Shown piece by piece: positions 1 through 6,369 of a DNA stretch of 29,896 nucleotides. Within the stretch, counting starts at the first letter, position 1; the number at the start of each line of letters is the position of its first letter. The position numbers were made by a program, and so were the translations under genes. Origin of the DNA: an uncultured Muribaculaceae bacterium (lineage in GTDB: Bacteria; Bacteroidota; Bacteroidia; Bacteroidales; Muribaculaceae). The stretch is from contig CAJTRS010000026.1 in the NCBI GenBank assembly GCA_910578805.1, positions 1 to 29,896 of the forward strand, read 5' to 3'. The notes beneath the pieces were generated by a model that saw nothing but the letters and a program-made list of their open reading frames with translations, was not told where the DNA came from and ran no database searches.

Positions 1-29
1 ATTTTTTCTCCTTGTTTATTTTTTATCCA

Positions 30-37
30 CAAAGGTA
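30..37 (-). promoter_or_regulatory. Possible -7 promoter box reading out of the left edge
   Basis: The minus strand reads TACCTTTG here, a match to the Bacteroidetes -7 consensus TAnnTTTG. It would drive a gene lying to the left of the window. No convincing TTG/TTTG -33 element lies 19-21 nt upstream. The perfect palindrome GACATGTC at 45-52 sits in the expected spacer and could be an operator. The rest of bases 1-140 holds nothing else I can name. Confidence 0.35.
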
Positions 38-140
38 AGTCCTTGACATGTCTTAAAAAATACCTACTTCATCGGATAATTACAGAATAATCCAATATTT
101 CAAGGGTTATTCTCCGCATTTATTTTGGTTGAAAGTAATA

Positions 141-1505
141 TTATGCTGTTGGCATTTTGAATATTACTAAATCAGGGCTGAGACGGCCCATTTCGGCAGA
201 AAGGGTCTCCGGGAGGAATTTTGCATAGACCTTTTCTGTGACATCTGTACTTGCATGGCCGAGAAGTCGACTTACCACTGTCATTGATAAGCCTTTGTTA
301 AGTGCAAGTACAGCAAAAGTATGACGCGCAACGTGCATCGTCAGGCTGAATTTTAATTCAAGTTTCTCTCCTACAACATTAAGAGATTGATTGATGCACT
401 TTGTAGCGCTATTTCTGGCACGATAGAGTTCTTCCTCATCATCTATGTCCAAATCATCTTTGACTAAATCAAATACATATTTGGAATCCGGACGTTTCTC
501 CTTCCACTTTCTCAGTATCTCTATGGCTGAATCAGAAAGAGGAATCACGTGACGTTTGTTTGTTTTTACCATTACTTTGCGAAGTTCCTTCTTCTCAAAG
601 TCCAAATGTCCCCATTGAAGTGTCATCACATCAACAACACGCAGTCCACAGGCGTGAAATGCGAATAAGAACATTTCGATAAACTCTTTGCGACGTGGCT
701 CAGTATCTTTTTTATAAAATTCCAATAGCTTTAGGAATTCATCTTGTGTCAGGCTCTTGCCATCAAACTCATTTTCGTCAATAGACAAAGATACTTTAGG
801 AGCTATTCTCATATCCTGTATTCGAGCATTGATAGCTACGTCAATCATTCGTAGCTCGGTTGCATACGCACAGGCTTTGAGAATAGGTGTTAGGGAGTGA
901 TTTATGGTTGCGTCGCTATTTTTCTTAATTTCTCTGCGCCAAGTAATATACTCGTCCACGAGTTCAACAGAAATTTCCCCTACATATATGCTGTCAGGCT
1001 TGTAGGTACCACGCTTTGTAGAGCGTAGAAATTCCTGAAACATATTCATTCCGCTTTTGCCATTCATATATCGGCTGCGTCCGATTCTGTTGCGGGAGTA
1101 ATCGGAATTTAGCCGTTCAATGGCAAACTCGACGAAATCCTTACCTTTATCCTCGCGGATGACAGGCTTGTCAGCAAGAAAGTCATTTATTAGTTGAGCG
1201 GTAATCTGCCCCGGATACTTTTGAGAGTATTCAGCTAACAGGCCATCAATCTTATCGACACGGTTAAGGAGAACGCCATTTATACGATTAGCCTCCGGGC
1301 CGTAAGATGATTTTACACCACCACGTCCTTTATTGAGCTTTTCGTTCCAATCACCAACCTTGACAAATATGTTCATGCCCTTTCTTACGATCTGTCTATT
1401 CCAAGTATATTCCAGTTCGACAAGATAAGGCTTATTGTTGTCAACGACTCCGCGGATGCGGAGTCTATATTTCCCCAAAGGGTATAGTCTTTTTGGTCTT
1501 CCCAT
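141..1505 (-). CDS. Tyrosine recombinase / integrase of a mobile element
   Basis: Site-specific tyrosine recombinase of the Bacteroidetes integrase type, 454 residues. The N-terminal third (about 1-115) resembles the Arm-DNA-binding domain of these integrases. A SAM-like core-binding domain follows (about 120-230), then the catalytic domain (about 250-450). The catalytic set is visible: Arg289 in CGLRVVD, a beta-hairpin Lys near 314-317, His391 and Arg394 in HVARH, His417 in LLGH, and the nucleophile Tyr427 in EKVYAKF, so the enzyme looks intact. It cuts and rejoins DNA through a 3'-phosphotyrosine to integrate or excise an element. No other mobile gene is visible, so the element probably extends left of the window, or this is a remnant. 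A TACCTTTG box at 1563-1570 is its likely promoter. The exact element family cannot be told from this protein alone. Confidence 0.95.
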   Translation of the reverse strand: MGRPKRLYPLGKYRLRIRGVVDNNKPYLVELEYTWNRQIVRKGMNIFVKVGDWNEKLNKGRGGVKSSYGPEANRINGVLLNRVDKIDGLLAEYSQKYPGQITAQLINDFLADKPVIREDKGKDFVEFAIERLNSDYSRNRIGRSRYMNGKSGMNMFQEFLRSTKRGTYKPDSIYVGEISVELVDEYITWRREIKKNSDATINHSLTPILKACAYATELRMIDVAINARIQDMRIAPKVSLSIDENEFDGKSLTQDEFLKLLEFYKKDTEPRRKEFIEMFLFAFHACGLRVVDVMTLQWGHLDFEKKELRKVMVKTNKRHVIPLSDSAIEILRKWKEKRPDSKYVFDLVKDDLDIDDEEELYRARNSATKCINQSLNVVGEKLELKFSLTMHVARHTFAVLALNKGLSMTVVSRLLGHASTDVTEKVYAKFLPETLSAEMGRLSPDLVIFKMPTA

Positions 1506-1562
1506 AGCGGAGAATTTTTTGAGGTTACAAATCTCGGTTTATGCAATACTCACAAACCTCTG

Positions 1563-1590
1563 CAAAGGTAATGAATTTTAGCCAAACAAA
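1563..1590 (-). promoter_or_regulatory. Probable integrase promoter
   Basis: The minus strand carries TACCTTTG at 1563-1570, matching the -7 consensus. TTTG at 1587-1590 is a possible -33 element, but the spacing of 16 nt is shorter than the usual 19-21. The predicted start lies about 50 nt before the integrase ATG. Confidence 0.5.
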
Positions 1591-1610
1591 CTGCGCCATT
1601 TGAGGCTATA

Positions 1611-1666
1611 AAACACCAATGGCCAAACAAATTATATTTTGCTTGACCATTGATTATCAGGTGTTT
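1611..1666 (-). terminator. Hairpin terminator downstream of the DUF2795 gene
   Basis: In the minus-strand RNA, bases 1651-1638 pair with 1631-1618 over 14 positions around a 6-nt loop. Two of these are G-U pairs; on the plus strand they would be A-C mismatches, which suggests that the minus RNA is the functional strand. An outer 7-bp pair, AAACACC with GGTGTTT (1660-1666 with 1611-1617), closes the structure after an 8-nt bulge and runs into TTTT. It lies 17-72 nt after the DUF2795 stop codon, as expected for its terminator. The same stretch is also a candidate attachment or integrase-binding region because it faces the integrase promoter. Confidence 0.6.
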
Positions 1667-1682
1667 ATGAAAATTTTATCGC

Positions 1683-1904
1683 TCAATACTCGTCCTCGTT
1701 GAAGAAGAAGTCTTCTTTGGAGGGATAGTCGGGCCAGATGTCTTCGATGCATTCATAAGTTTCGCCTTCATCTTCCATTTCCTGAAGGTTTTCTATCACC
1801 TCGAGGGGCGCGCCCGAACGCATGGCATAATCCATAAGCTCTTCGCGTGTTGCGGGCCAGGGTGCGTCTTCCAATTTGGAAGCCAATTCCAATGTCCAGT
1901 ACAT
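1683..1904 (-). CDS. DUF2795 family small acidic protein
   Basis: A 73-74 residue protein beginning MYWTLELASKLEDAPWPAT and ending in the acidic DFFFNEDEY. I recognise it as the short DUF2795 protein that is very conserved in Bacteroidales; no biochemical function is established that I know of. The start at MYWTLEL is chosen because family members begin there; an in-frame upstream ATG would add 27 unrelated residues overlapping the pduO stop. It has its own promoter (TTG, 19 nt, TATTTTTG at 1956-1985) and a hairpin terminator after it, so it is probably transcribed alone as well as by read-through from pduO. Confidence 0.85.
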   Translation of the reverse strand: MYWTLELASKLEDAPWPATREELMDYAMRSGAPLEVIENLQEMEDEGETYECIEDIWPDYPSKEDFFFNEDEY

Positions 1905-1955
1905 AGAGTGATTATTTAGTGTTTTGGGTTGTTGATTTATGAAAAATTTGTGCCG

Positions 1956-1985
1956 CAAAAATAACGATTTTATATTATCTAACAA
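1956..1985 (-). promoter_or_regulatory. Promoter of the DUF2795 gene
   Basis: On the minus strand TTG (1985-1983), a 19-nt spacer and TATTTTTG (1963-1956) match the Bacteroides -33/-7 promoter. The -33 part overlaps the last codons of pduO. The predicted leader is about 45 nt. Confidence 0.6.
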
Positions 1986-2542
1986 TCCTTATTCCAAAAT
2001 ATTTCAGGTATATTTTGGTTTATATTGTTAAATCGCGCCAAAACAAACAAATAGTCGCTCAACCTATTGATAAAACGAATCACGTTCCGGTCAACCGGAG
2101 CCTGCCCGGACAATGTTATGATTCTACGCTCGGCCCGACGGCACACAGTGCGCGCCACATGGGTGTGTGCCGATGCCATACTGCCCGACGGAAGCACAAA
2201 ACTATTCAATTTCGGAAGCCGGGAGTCAAGTGAATCTATCGCTTTTTCTATCCGAATAATGTCCTCGTCGGTCACCCCGACGGGCATCTTAAAAGATTCG
2301 TCATTTGGATCGCTCGCCAAGTAACTTCCGATATCAAACAGCCTGTTCTGGACAAAGAAGAGCAATTCCTCCACTTCAGAAACGATACCTTCGCAAGCCA
2401 TCACCACACCTATGTGTGAATTTAGCTCGTCAAGGGTTCCGTAAGCTTCTATTCTAACAGAGTCTTTAGCCACTCGAGCCCCCCCCACAAGAGAGGTCAT
2501 GCCAGCATCACCTGTGCGCGTATATACCAGACTTTTTTTCAT
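1979..2542 (-). CDS. pduO: PduO-type ATP:cob(I)alamin adenosyltransferase
   Basis: Transfers the adenosyl group of ATP to cob(I)alamin to make adenosylcobalamin, the cofactor of methylmalonyl-CoA mutase in propionate-producing Bacteroidetes. The 187-residue protein has the family's N-terminal ATP-binding motif TRTGDAGMTSLVGG (8-21), the YGTLDELNSHIG segment (34-45), and the C-terminal helix with RTVCRRAERR followed by VIRFINRLSDYLFVLAR. It is cytoplasmic and trimeric by family knowledge. The start MKKSLVYTRTGDAG is chosen because the family begins just before the motif; an upstream in-frame ATG would add 18 unsupported residues. A promoter lies at 2572-2603. No B12-dependent enzyme or B12 synthesis gene lies in the window. 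The assignment is firm; the gene name (pduO, cobO-like or mmaB) is a matter of convention. Confidence 0.95.
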   Translation of the reverse strand: MKKSLVYTRTGDAGMTSLVGGARVAKDSVRIEAYGTLDELNSHIGVVMACEGIVSEVEELLFFVQNRLFDIGSYLASDPNDESFKMPVGVTDEDIIRIEKAIDSLDSRLPKLNSFVLPSGSMASAHTHVARTVCRRAERRIITLSGQAPVDRNVIRFINRLSDYLFVLARFNNINQNIPEIFWNKDC

Positions 2543-2571
2543 AATATCCCATTTTTGCAGTTTTGTTTCCA

Positions 2572-2603
2572 CAAACTTACAAAAATAATCCATCATACGC
2601 CAA
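2572..2603 (-). promoter_or_regulatory. Promoter of pduO
   Basis: On the minus strand TTG (2603-2601), a 21-nt spacer and TAAGTTTG (2579-2572) fit the -33/-7 pattern, giving a leader of about 24 nt. A second -7-like box, TATTTTTG (2587-2580), is immediately adjacent with poorer spacing. No cobalamin riboswitch fits in this short leader. Confidence 0.5.
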
Positions 2604-2628
2604 CGTCATCACTCGCCTGCCGGACTTA

Positions 2629-2841
2629 TCAGATATCCAACTGCGAGGTATAAGCCTGAAAGAAATCACGCTTGAGTATATTGGATATACGCAGCAATAA
2701 TTCCGAATCAATGCTTGCCCGATTGAAGATTTTGTAAACGTTCGTACGGTTACAATCAAGCTTTCTTGCCAGCCAAACAACAGACCGTTCCTGACTTCGA
2801 AGCTCCTCTTCGATGATTTTTCCAATAAAAATTTGACTCAT
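2629..2841 (-). CDS. Small helix-turn-helix DNA-binding protein
   Basis: A 70-residue protein beginning MSQIFIGKIIEEELRSQERS. The segment VVWLARKLDCNRTNVYKIFNR (21-41) reads as an XRE/Cro-like helix-turn-helix with the recognition helix in RTNVYKIF; LLLRISNILKRDFFQAYTSQL follows. Such one-domain proteins are common in Bacteroidetes and are presumed transcription regulators; the target is unknown. MSQIFIGK is taken as the start because relatives begin at this point and the 28 residues before it are low-similarity. The oddity is upstream: a promoter at 3164-3194 implies a leader of about 315 nt that ends in a terminator-like GGGGCG/CGCCCC plus T-run just before the ATG. The HTH call is good; the function is not known. 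Confidence 0.8.
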   Translation of the reverse strand: MSQIFIGKIIEEELRSQERSVVWLARKLDCNRTNVYKIFNRASIDSELLLRISNILKRDFFQAYTSQLDI

Positions 2842-3157
2842 AACATAAAAAATGGGGCGGAACGAACCACTGCCGACCTTGCTGTCTGCGGCACCGCCAA
2901 GCGCCTTTGTCCTCAAGATATACAATGTAAGTTCACGCCCCGATACGGGAAATGCGGACTTTTAAAATATACCCCCGGACAGTGTGGATTGGCGGTTTCC
3001 AGACAAAGGGATAAAAACCTTGCCTCTTTCGAAGCCTCGGTTTGTAACTTTATACGGGTCGGCAACCGGAATCTCCATTCCACCGATTAAAAAGCTAATT
3101 GTGTATGAGGTAAGGAGCTTGATGTGTGAATCATAAATATCCCTACACTTCTCATGT
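2842..3157 (-). other. Long structured leader (or separate small RNA) before the HTH gene
   Basis: About 315 bases without an established gene lie between a good minus-strand promoter and the HTH start codon. Near the 3' end GGGGCG (2941-2936) can pair with CGCCCC (2859-2854), with an adjacent GAAC/GTTC pair, followed by ATTTTTTAT (2853-2845), like an intrinsic terminator ending 4 nt before the ATG. Two further complementary pairs are interleaved: CCTTTGTC (3009-3002) with GACAAAGG (2911-2904), and CCGCCAA (2995-2989) with TTGGCGG (2900-2894). Their order A-B-A'-B' would make an H-type pseudoknot or mutually exclusive states. I could not match it to tmRNA, RNase P, SRP or the cobalamin riboswitch. 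It may be an attenuator controlling the HTH gene, or a small RNA with its own terminator. Confidence 0.4.
2962..3078 (-). CDS. Possible 38-residue leader peptide
   Basis: A short reading frame starts with ATG about 80 nt after the predicted transcription start: MEIPVADPYKVTNRGFERGK, then 18 further residues to a TAA. It is in the same frame as the HTH gene, with 40 stop-free codons between its TAA and the HTH ATG. It could be a true leader peptide, the broken 5' part of a longer ancestral gene, or chance within a structured RNA. I do not recognise it. Confidence 0.25.
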   Translation of the reverse strand: MEIPVADPYKVTNRGFERGKVFIPLSGNRQSTLSGGIF

Positions 3158-3163
3158 TGGTTA

Positions 3164-3194
3164 CAAATATAATCGGATATTTTCTATCCTGCAA
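3164..3194 (-). promoter_or_regulatory. Promoter upstream of the HTH leader
   Basis: On the minus strand TTG (3194-3192), a 20-nt spacer and TATATTTG (3171-3164) closely match the Bacteroides -33/-7 promoter. Transcription would start near 3157, just after the end of lrgB. Confidence 0.6.
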
Positions 3195-3243
3195 GTTTTC
3201 AATTAATTATTTTTCAAAAAACCGTATTATTTTTAATCCGGCC

Positions 3244-3927
3244 TCACAGGAGGGCCAGAATATAGGGAGCGAGGAGCGCCGTAAAAAGCCCGTTGAGAGT
3301 GAGTCCGAGCGAGGCCCAGGCTCCGTAGCGGTAGCCTCCGGCATCTATGGCCATAGAGGTTCCAACGGCATGAGCGGCCGTCCCCATACTCAATCCCTGA
3401 GCTACAGGACTATTGACACGCCCCAATCTCATCACGGCAAATCCGGTCATGCCTCCGAATATGCCCACACACACCACCACGGCGGCAGTGAGCGGCGGGA
3501 TACCTCCAAGAGCCCGGGTAACCTCCATGGCTATAGGTGTGGTGACCGATTTGGCTGCAAGCGACATCACCACCTCCTCGGTTGCTCCGAACAGACGGGC
3601 CAGCACCACCACCGAAACGATACCGGCCACACAGCCGGCGAGCTCAGCAAGCAATACAAACAACACCTGCGACCTGATGGCCGAAAGCTGCTTGTACAGC
3701 GGCACACCCAAGGCCACAACGGCCGGCTTAAGCCAGAAATTGATATAGTCGCCACCTTCGGCATATACATTATAGGGAACTCCCGTAAAATGCAGAAATG
3801 CGATCATCGCAACAATGGTAATCAGTATGGGATTTAACAGAACCGACCCCGTGCGGCGCGCCACCCATTGCGCACCTACGAATATGGCAAATGTAAGAGC
3901 CAGCAGAAAGACACTATTTTCCAGCAT
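3244..3927 (-). CDS. lrgB: LrgB-family membrane protein
   Basis: A 227-residue polytopic inner-membrane protein, the normal size for LrgB/CidB/YohK. Family segments visible include KPAVVALGVPLYKQ, AAKSVTTPIAMEV, GIFGGMTGFAVMRL and GTAAHAVGTSMA. LrgB works with LrgA; the pair has been described as controlling murein hydrolase activity in Staphylococcus, and plant or bacterial relatives export glycolate or pyruvate-like acids, so the true substrate here is open. The start at MLENSVFLL is chosen because it opens the first membrane segment; a longer frame would add 19 residues within lrgA. Its start overlaps the end of lrgA by 14 bp, indicating translational coupling in an lrgA-lrgB operon. Confidence 0.93.
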   Translation of the reverse strand: MLENSVFLLALTFAIFVGAQWVARRTGSVLLNPILITIVAMIAFLHFTGVPYNVYAEGGDYINFWLKPAVVALGVPLYKQLSAIRSQVLFVLLAELAGCVAGIVSVVVLARLFGATEEVVMSLAAKSVTTPIAMEVTRALGGIPPLTAAVVVCVGIFGGMTGFAVMRLGRVNSPVAQGLSMGTAAHAVGTSMAIDAGGYRYGAWASLGLTLNGLFTALLAPYILALL

Positions 3928-4366
3928 GACGGGCAAGATATTTGCGTGACACCTGATGAAAATGTCCGGTGACACAAAGTACAATAACAGTGCTTATGGC
4001 CGATGAAGCCACTATCGGCAGCCACTGGCTGCGCAGCACCGGAAAAAAGTCGATCATAGCCACTCCGGCTGGAATGAAAAAGAAACCGAGATTCTTCACC
4101 AGCACACCGGCCACACCTTCTACAAGCCTCAACCTCACCACGCCCAACCGTAGGGCAGCCGTCAGCATAAGCATGCCTATTATGCTCGAAGGCACCGGGA
4201 CACCGGTGAACCACACGACAAACTCGCCAATGGCAAGAAACATGAATATAACGGCAAGTTGTATTATCACCATAAAAACAAAACCATTAAGGACACGTCC
4301 GGACACACCGTCCATGTCGGATTCCGACCACAAAAGTAATGCTTTTTCATGTGGCCGCATGTCCAT
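3914..4366 (-). CDS. lrgA: LrgA/CidA-family membrane protein
   Basis: A holin-like partner of LrgB, 150 residues with about four membrane segments. The family signature is seen in IGEFVVWFTGVPVPSSIIGMLML and in LVKNLGFFFIPAGVAMIDFFP. The N-terminal 25-30 residues before VFMVIIQLAVIFMFLA are longer than usual in the family, so a later start (Met17 or Met32) is possible. It lies first in a two-gene operon with lrgB, transcribed divergently from pckA. No clear -7 box was found in the 140 bases before it. Confidence 0.9.
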   Translation of the reverse strand: MDMRPHEKALLLWSESDMDGVSGRVLNGFVFMVIIQLAVIFMFLAIGEFVVWFTGVPVPSSIIGMLMLTAALRLGVVRLRLVEGVAGVLVKNLGFFFIPAGVAMIDFFPVLRSQWLPIVASSAISTVIVLCVTGHFHQVSRKYLARHAGK

Positions 4367-4516
4367 AAAATAGTTTTAACTCATGCAACTTCTTTCATGC
4401 GCCGTTGTTTCTACAGATGCACGGCCGCAACGGGCCTGTCATGAGGCTTTTTAATTAAAAAAAATTAATACGGAAATTTTTCTTTAATTTAACATGGCAA
4501 AGAATAAAAAAGTAGT

Positions 4517-4524
4517 TACCTTTG
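4517..4524 (+). promoter_or_regulatory. -7 promoter box of pckA
   Basis: TACCTTTG matches the -7 consensus, and transcription would start near 4530, giving a leader of about 85 nt. The -33 element is not obvious. The upstream stretch 4440-4516 is very AT rich, as expected for a strong promoter. Confidence 0.6.
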
Positions 4525-4535
4525 CACAAAATTTA

Positions 4536-4557
4536 CAGGTGTGAATCCGCACATCTG
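4536..4557 (+). other. Hairpin at the 5' end of the pckA leader
   Basis: CAGGTGTG (4536-4543) pairs with CACATCTG (4550-4557) over 8 positions, one of them G-U, around the 6-nt loop AATCCG. It would sit within the first 10-30 nt of the mRNA. A 5' stabilising stem or a regulatory site are both possible. Confidence 0.45.
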
Positions 4558-4615
4558 AACCAACGAAACAAACAGAATTAATTATTAACCATTTATATTT
4601 CAAAGTCTAAAACAA

Positions 4616-6214
4616 ATGAGCACTATTGATTTATCTCAGTATGGCATCACCGGAGCCAAGGTGATCCATAACCCCAGCTGGGACCAGCTGTTTATCGACG
4701 AAACCAACCCCGCTCTCACCGGTTATGAAAAAGGTCAGGAGACTGAACTCGGAGCCGTAAATGTAATGACCGGCATCTACACCGGCCGCTCGCCCAAAGA
4801 CAAATTCTTTGTCATGGACGACACCTCAAAAGATACCATCTGGTGGACTTCCGATGAATATAAGAACGACAACAAGCCCATCACTCCCTCCGCATGGACT
4901 GCCCTCAAGGCTATCGCCGACAAGGAGCTCTCAGACAAGACCCTTTATGTAGTAGATGCTTTCTGCGGCACAAACCCCGACACCCGCTTGGCCGTACGAT
5001 TCATCATGGAAGTGGCATGGCAGGCTCACTTTGTGACCAACATGTTTATCCGCCCCACAGAAGAAGAGCTCAAGGAATTCAAGCCCGACTTCGTAGTACT
5101 CAACGCCTCCAAGGCTAAGGTTGAGAACTGGAAAGAACTCGGCATCAACTCCGAAACCTGCGTAGCCTTCAACCTCACCGAGCGCATGCAGCTCATCATC
5201 AACACCTGGTATGGCGGTGAGATGAAGAAAGGTATGTTCTCCATAATGAACTACTACCTCCCCCTGCGCGGCATGGCTTCCATGCACTGCTCAGCCAACA
5301 CCGACAAGGAAGGCGAAAACACAGCCATCTTCTTCGGTCTGTCAGGCACAGGCAAGACCACCCTCTCCACCGACCCCAAACGTCTGCTTATCGGCGACGA
5401 CGAACACGGTTGGGACGACAACGGCGTGTTCAACTTCGAAGGCGGCTGCTATGCCAAGGTAATCAACCTTGACAAAGACAGCGAGCCCGACATCTACAAT
5501 GCCATCACCCGCGATGCTCTTCTGGAAAACGTAACTGTAGATAAGGACGGCAAAATCGACTTCACCGACAAGTCAGTTACCGAGAACACCCGCGTATCCT
5601 ACCCCATCGACCACATCAAGAGCATCGTTAAGCCCTCTCGCGGCCCCGCTGCCAAGAATGTAATATTCCTTTCGGCCGACGCATTCGGTGTGCTTCCTCC
5701 CGTATCGATCCTCGATCCCGAGCAGACCAAGTACTACTTCCTTTCCGGCTTTACTTCCAAACTCGCCGGTACCGAACGCGGCATCACCGAGCCCACCCCC
5801 ACATTCTCTGCATGCTTCGGCGCAGCATTCCTTTCGCTGCACCCCACCAAGTATGCCGAAGAACTCGTGAAGAAAATGGAAAAAAGCGGCGCCAAGGCAT
5901 ATCTGGTCAACACCGGCTGGAACGGCACAGGCAAGCGTATATCCATCAAGGATACCCGCGGCATCATCGACGCGATCCTTGACGGCTCGATCCTGAAGGC
6001 CCCCACCAAGAAGCTCCCCATCTTCGACTTCACCGTACCCACCGAACTCCCCGGCGTAGATCCCAAAATTCTTGACCCGCGCGACACTTACGCCAACGTT
6101 GAAGAATGGAATACTAAAGCCACCAAGCTCGCCGAAATGTTCATCAACAACTTCAAGAAGTTTGAAAACAATGAAGCAGGAAAGGCTCTTGTAGCCGCAG
6201 GCCCCCAGCTCTGA
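4616..6214 (+). CDS. pckA: Phosphoenolpyruvate carboxykinase (ATP-dependent)
   Basis: Interconverts oxaloacetate plus ATP and PEP plus CO2 plus ADP. In anaerobic Bacteroidetes it often runs toward oxaloacetate, fixing CO2 for succinate and propionate formation. The protein is 532 residues, standard for the ATP family. Visible motifs are YTGRSPKDKF (55-64), the PEPCK-specific segment around 206-224, the kinase P-loop GLSGTGKTT (241-249), the metal-binding DDEHGW (261-266), and a C-terminal NTGWNGTGKR. It is cytoplasmic and complete. The gene stands alone with its own promoter, a 5' hairpin and an intrinsic terminator. Its codon use is strongly biased to C-ending codons such as AAC, ACC and ATC, in keeping with high expression. 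Confidence 0.98.
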   Translation: MSTIDLSQYGITGAKVIHNPSWDQLFIDETNPALTGYEKGQETELGAVNVMTGIYTGRSPKDKFFVMDDTSKDTIWWTSDEYKNDNKPITPSAWTALKAIADKELSDKTLYVVDAFCGTNPDTRLAVRFIMEVAWQAHFVTNMFIRPTEEELKEFKPDFVVLNASKAKVENWKELGINSETCVAFNLTERMQLIINTWYGGEMKKGMFSIMNYYLPLRGMASMHCSANTDKEGENTAIFFGLSGTGKTTLSTDPKRLLIGDDEHGWDDNGVFNFEGGCYAKVINLDKDSEPDIYNAITRDALLENVTVDKDGKIDFTDKSVTENTRVSYPIDHIKSIVKPSRGPAAKNVIFLSADAFGVLPPVSILDPEQTKYYFLSGFTSKLAGTERGITEPTPTFSACFGAAFLSLHPTKYAEELVKKMEKSGAKAYLVNTGWNGTGKRISIKDTRGIIDAILDGSILKAPTKKLPIFDFTVPTELPGVDPKILDPRDTYANVEEWNTKATKLAEMFINNFKKFENNEAGKALVAAGPQL

Positions 6215-6239
6215 TCCGCGACATTGATCCGAAATAACC

Positions 6240-6272
6240 GAAAGCCGCACCTGACAGGTGTGGCTTTCTTTG
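6240..6272 (+). terminator. Intrinsic terminator of pckA
   Basis: A 13-bp stem (6240-6252 with 6256-6268, one G-U pair) with a 3-nt loop GAC is followed by TTTG. It lies 25 nt after the pckA stop codon. On the minus strand the arms are equally complementary, but no minus-strand gene ends here. Confidence 0.85.
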
Positions 6273-6332
6273 TAAACCGGCAATACCTATGACGGCATGC
6301 CGCATTTTTTCGCTTTTATTTGCAAATATATG

Positions 6333-6340
6333 TATATTTG
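6333..6340 (+). promoter_or_regulatory. -7 promoter box of the M6 protease operon
   Basis: TATATTTG matches the -7 consensus and lies 29 nt before the chosen ATG at 6370. It falls after the pckA terminator, so this begins a new transcription unit. No clear -33 element is visible at the right spacing. Confidence 0.5.
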
Positions 6341-6369
6341 CAAAATCAACCGTTCAAAAATCAAGCCTG

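Noticed and set aside
134..168. 9-bp dyad AGTAATATT/AATATTACT at the end of the integrase gene
   Set aside because: AT-only stem with a 17-nt loop and no T-run in the direction of transcription; likely chance.
2842..3157. Cobalamin riboswitch, tmRNA, RNase P or SRP RNA in the HTH leader
   Set aside because: No B12 box, no tRNA-like ends, no RNase P P4 core and no SRP loop could be found by eye, despite the nearby B12 enzyme.
3154..3837. 227-codon plus-strand frame opposite lrgB
   Set aside because: Low-complexity His/Arg/Gly-rich translation, opposite a clear LrgB with membrane helices; treated as a shadow.
4440..4475. GCCT/AGGC stem with T-run upstream of pckA
   Set aside because: A 4-bp stem with no plus-strand gene before it; not a credible terminator.
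5573..6283. 236-codon open frame antisense to pckA
   Set aside because: It is a mirror of the strongly codon-biased pckA gene; pckA has all family motifs, and the antisense frame has no recognisable domain or start context.
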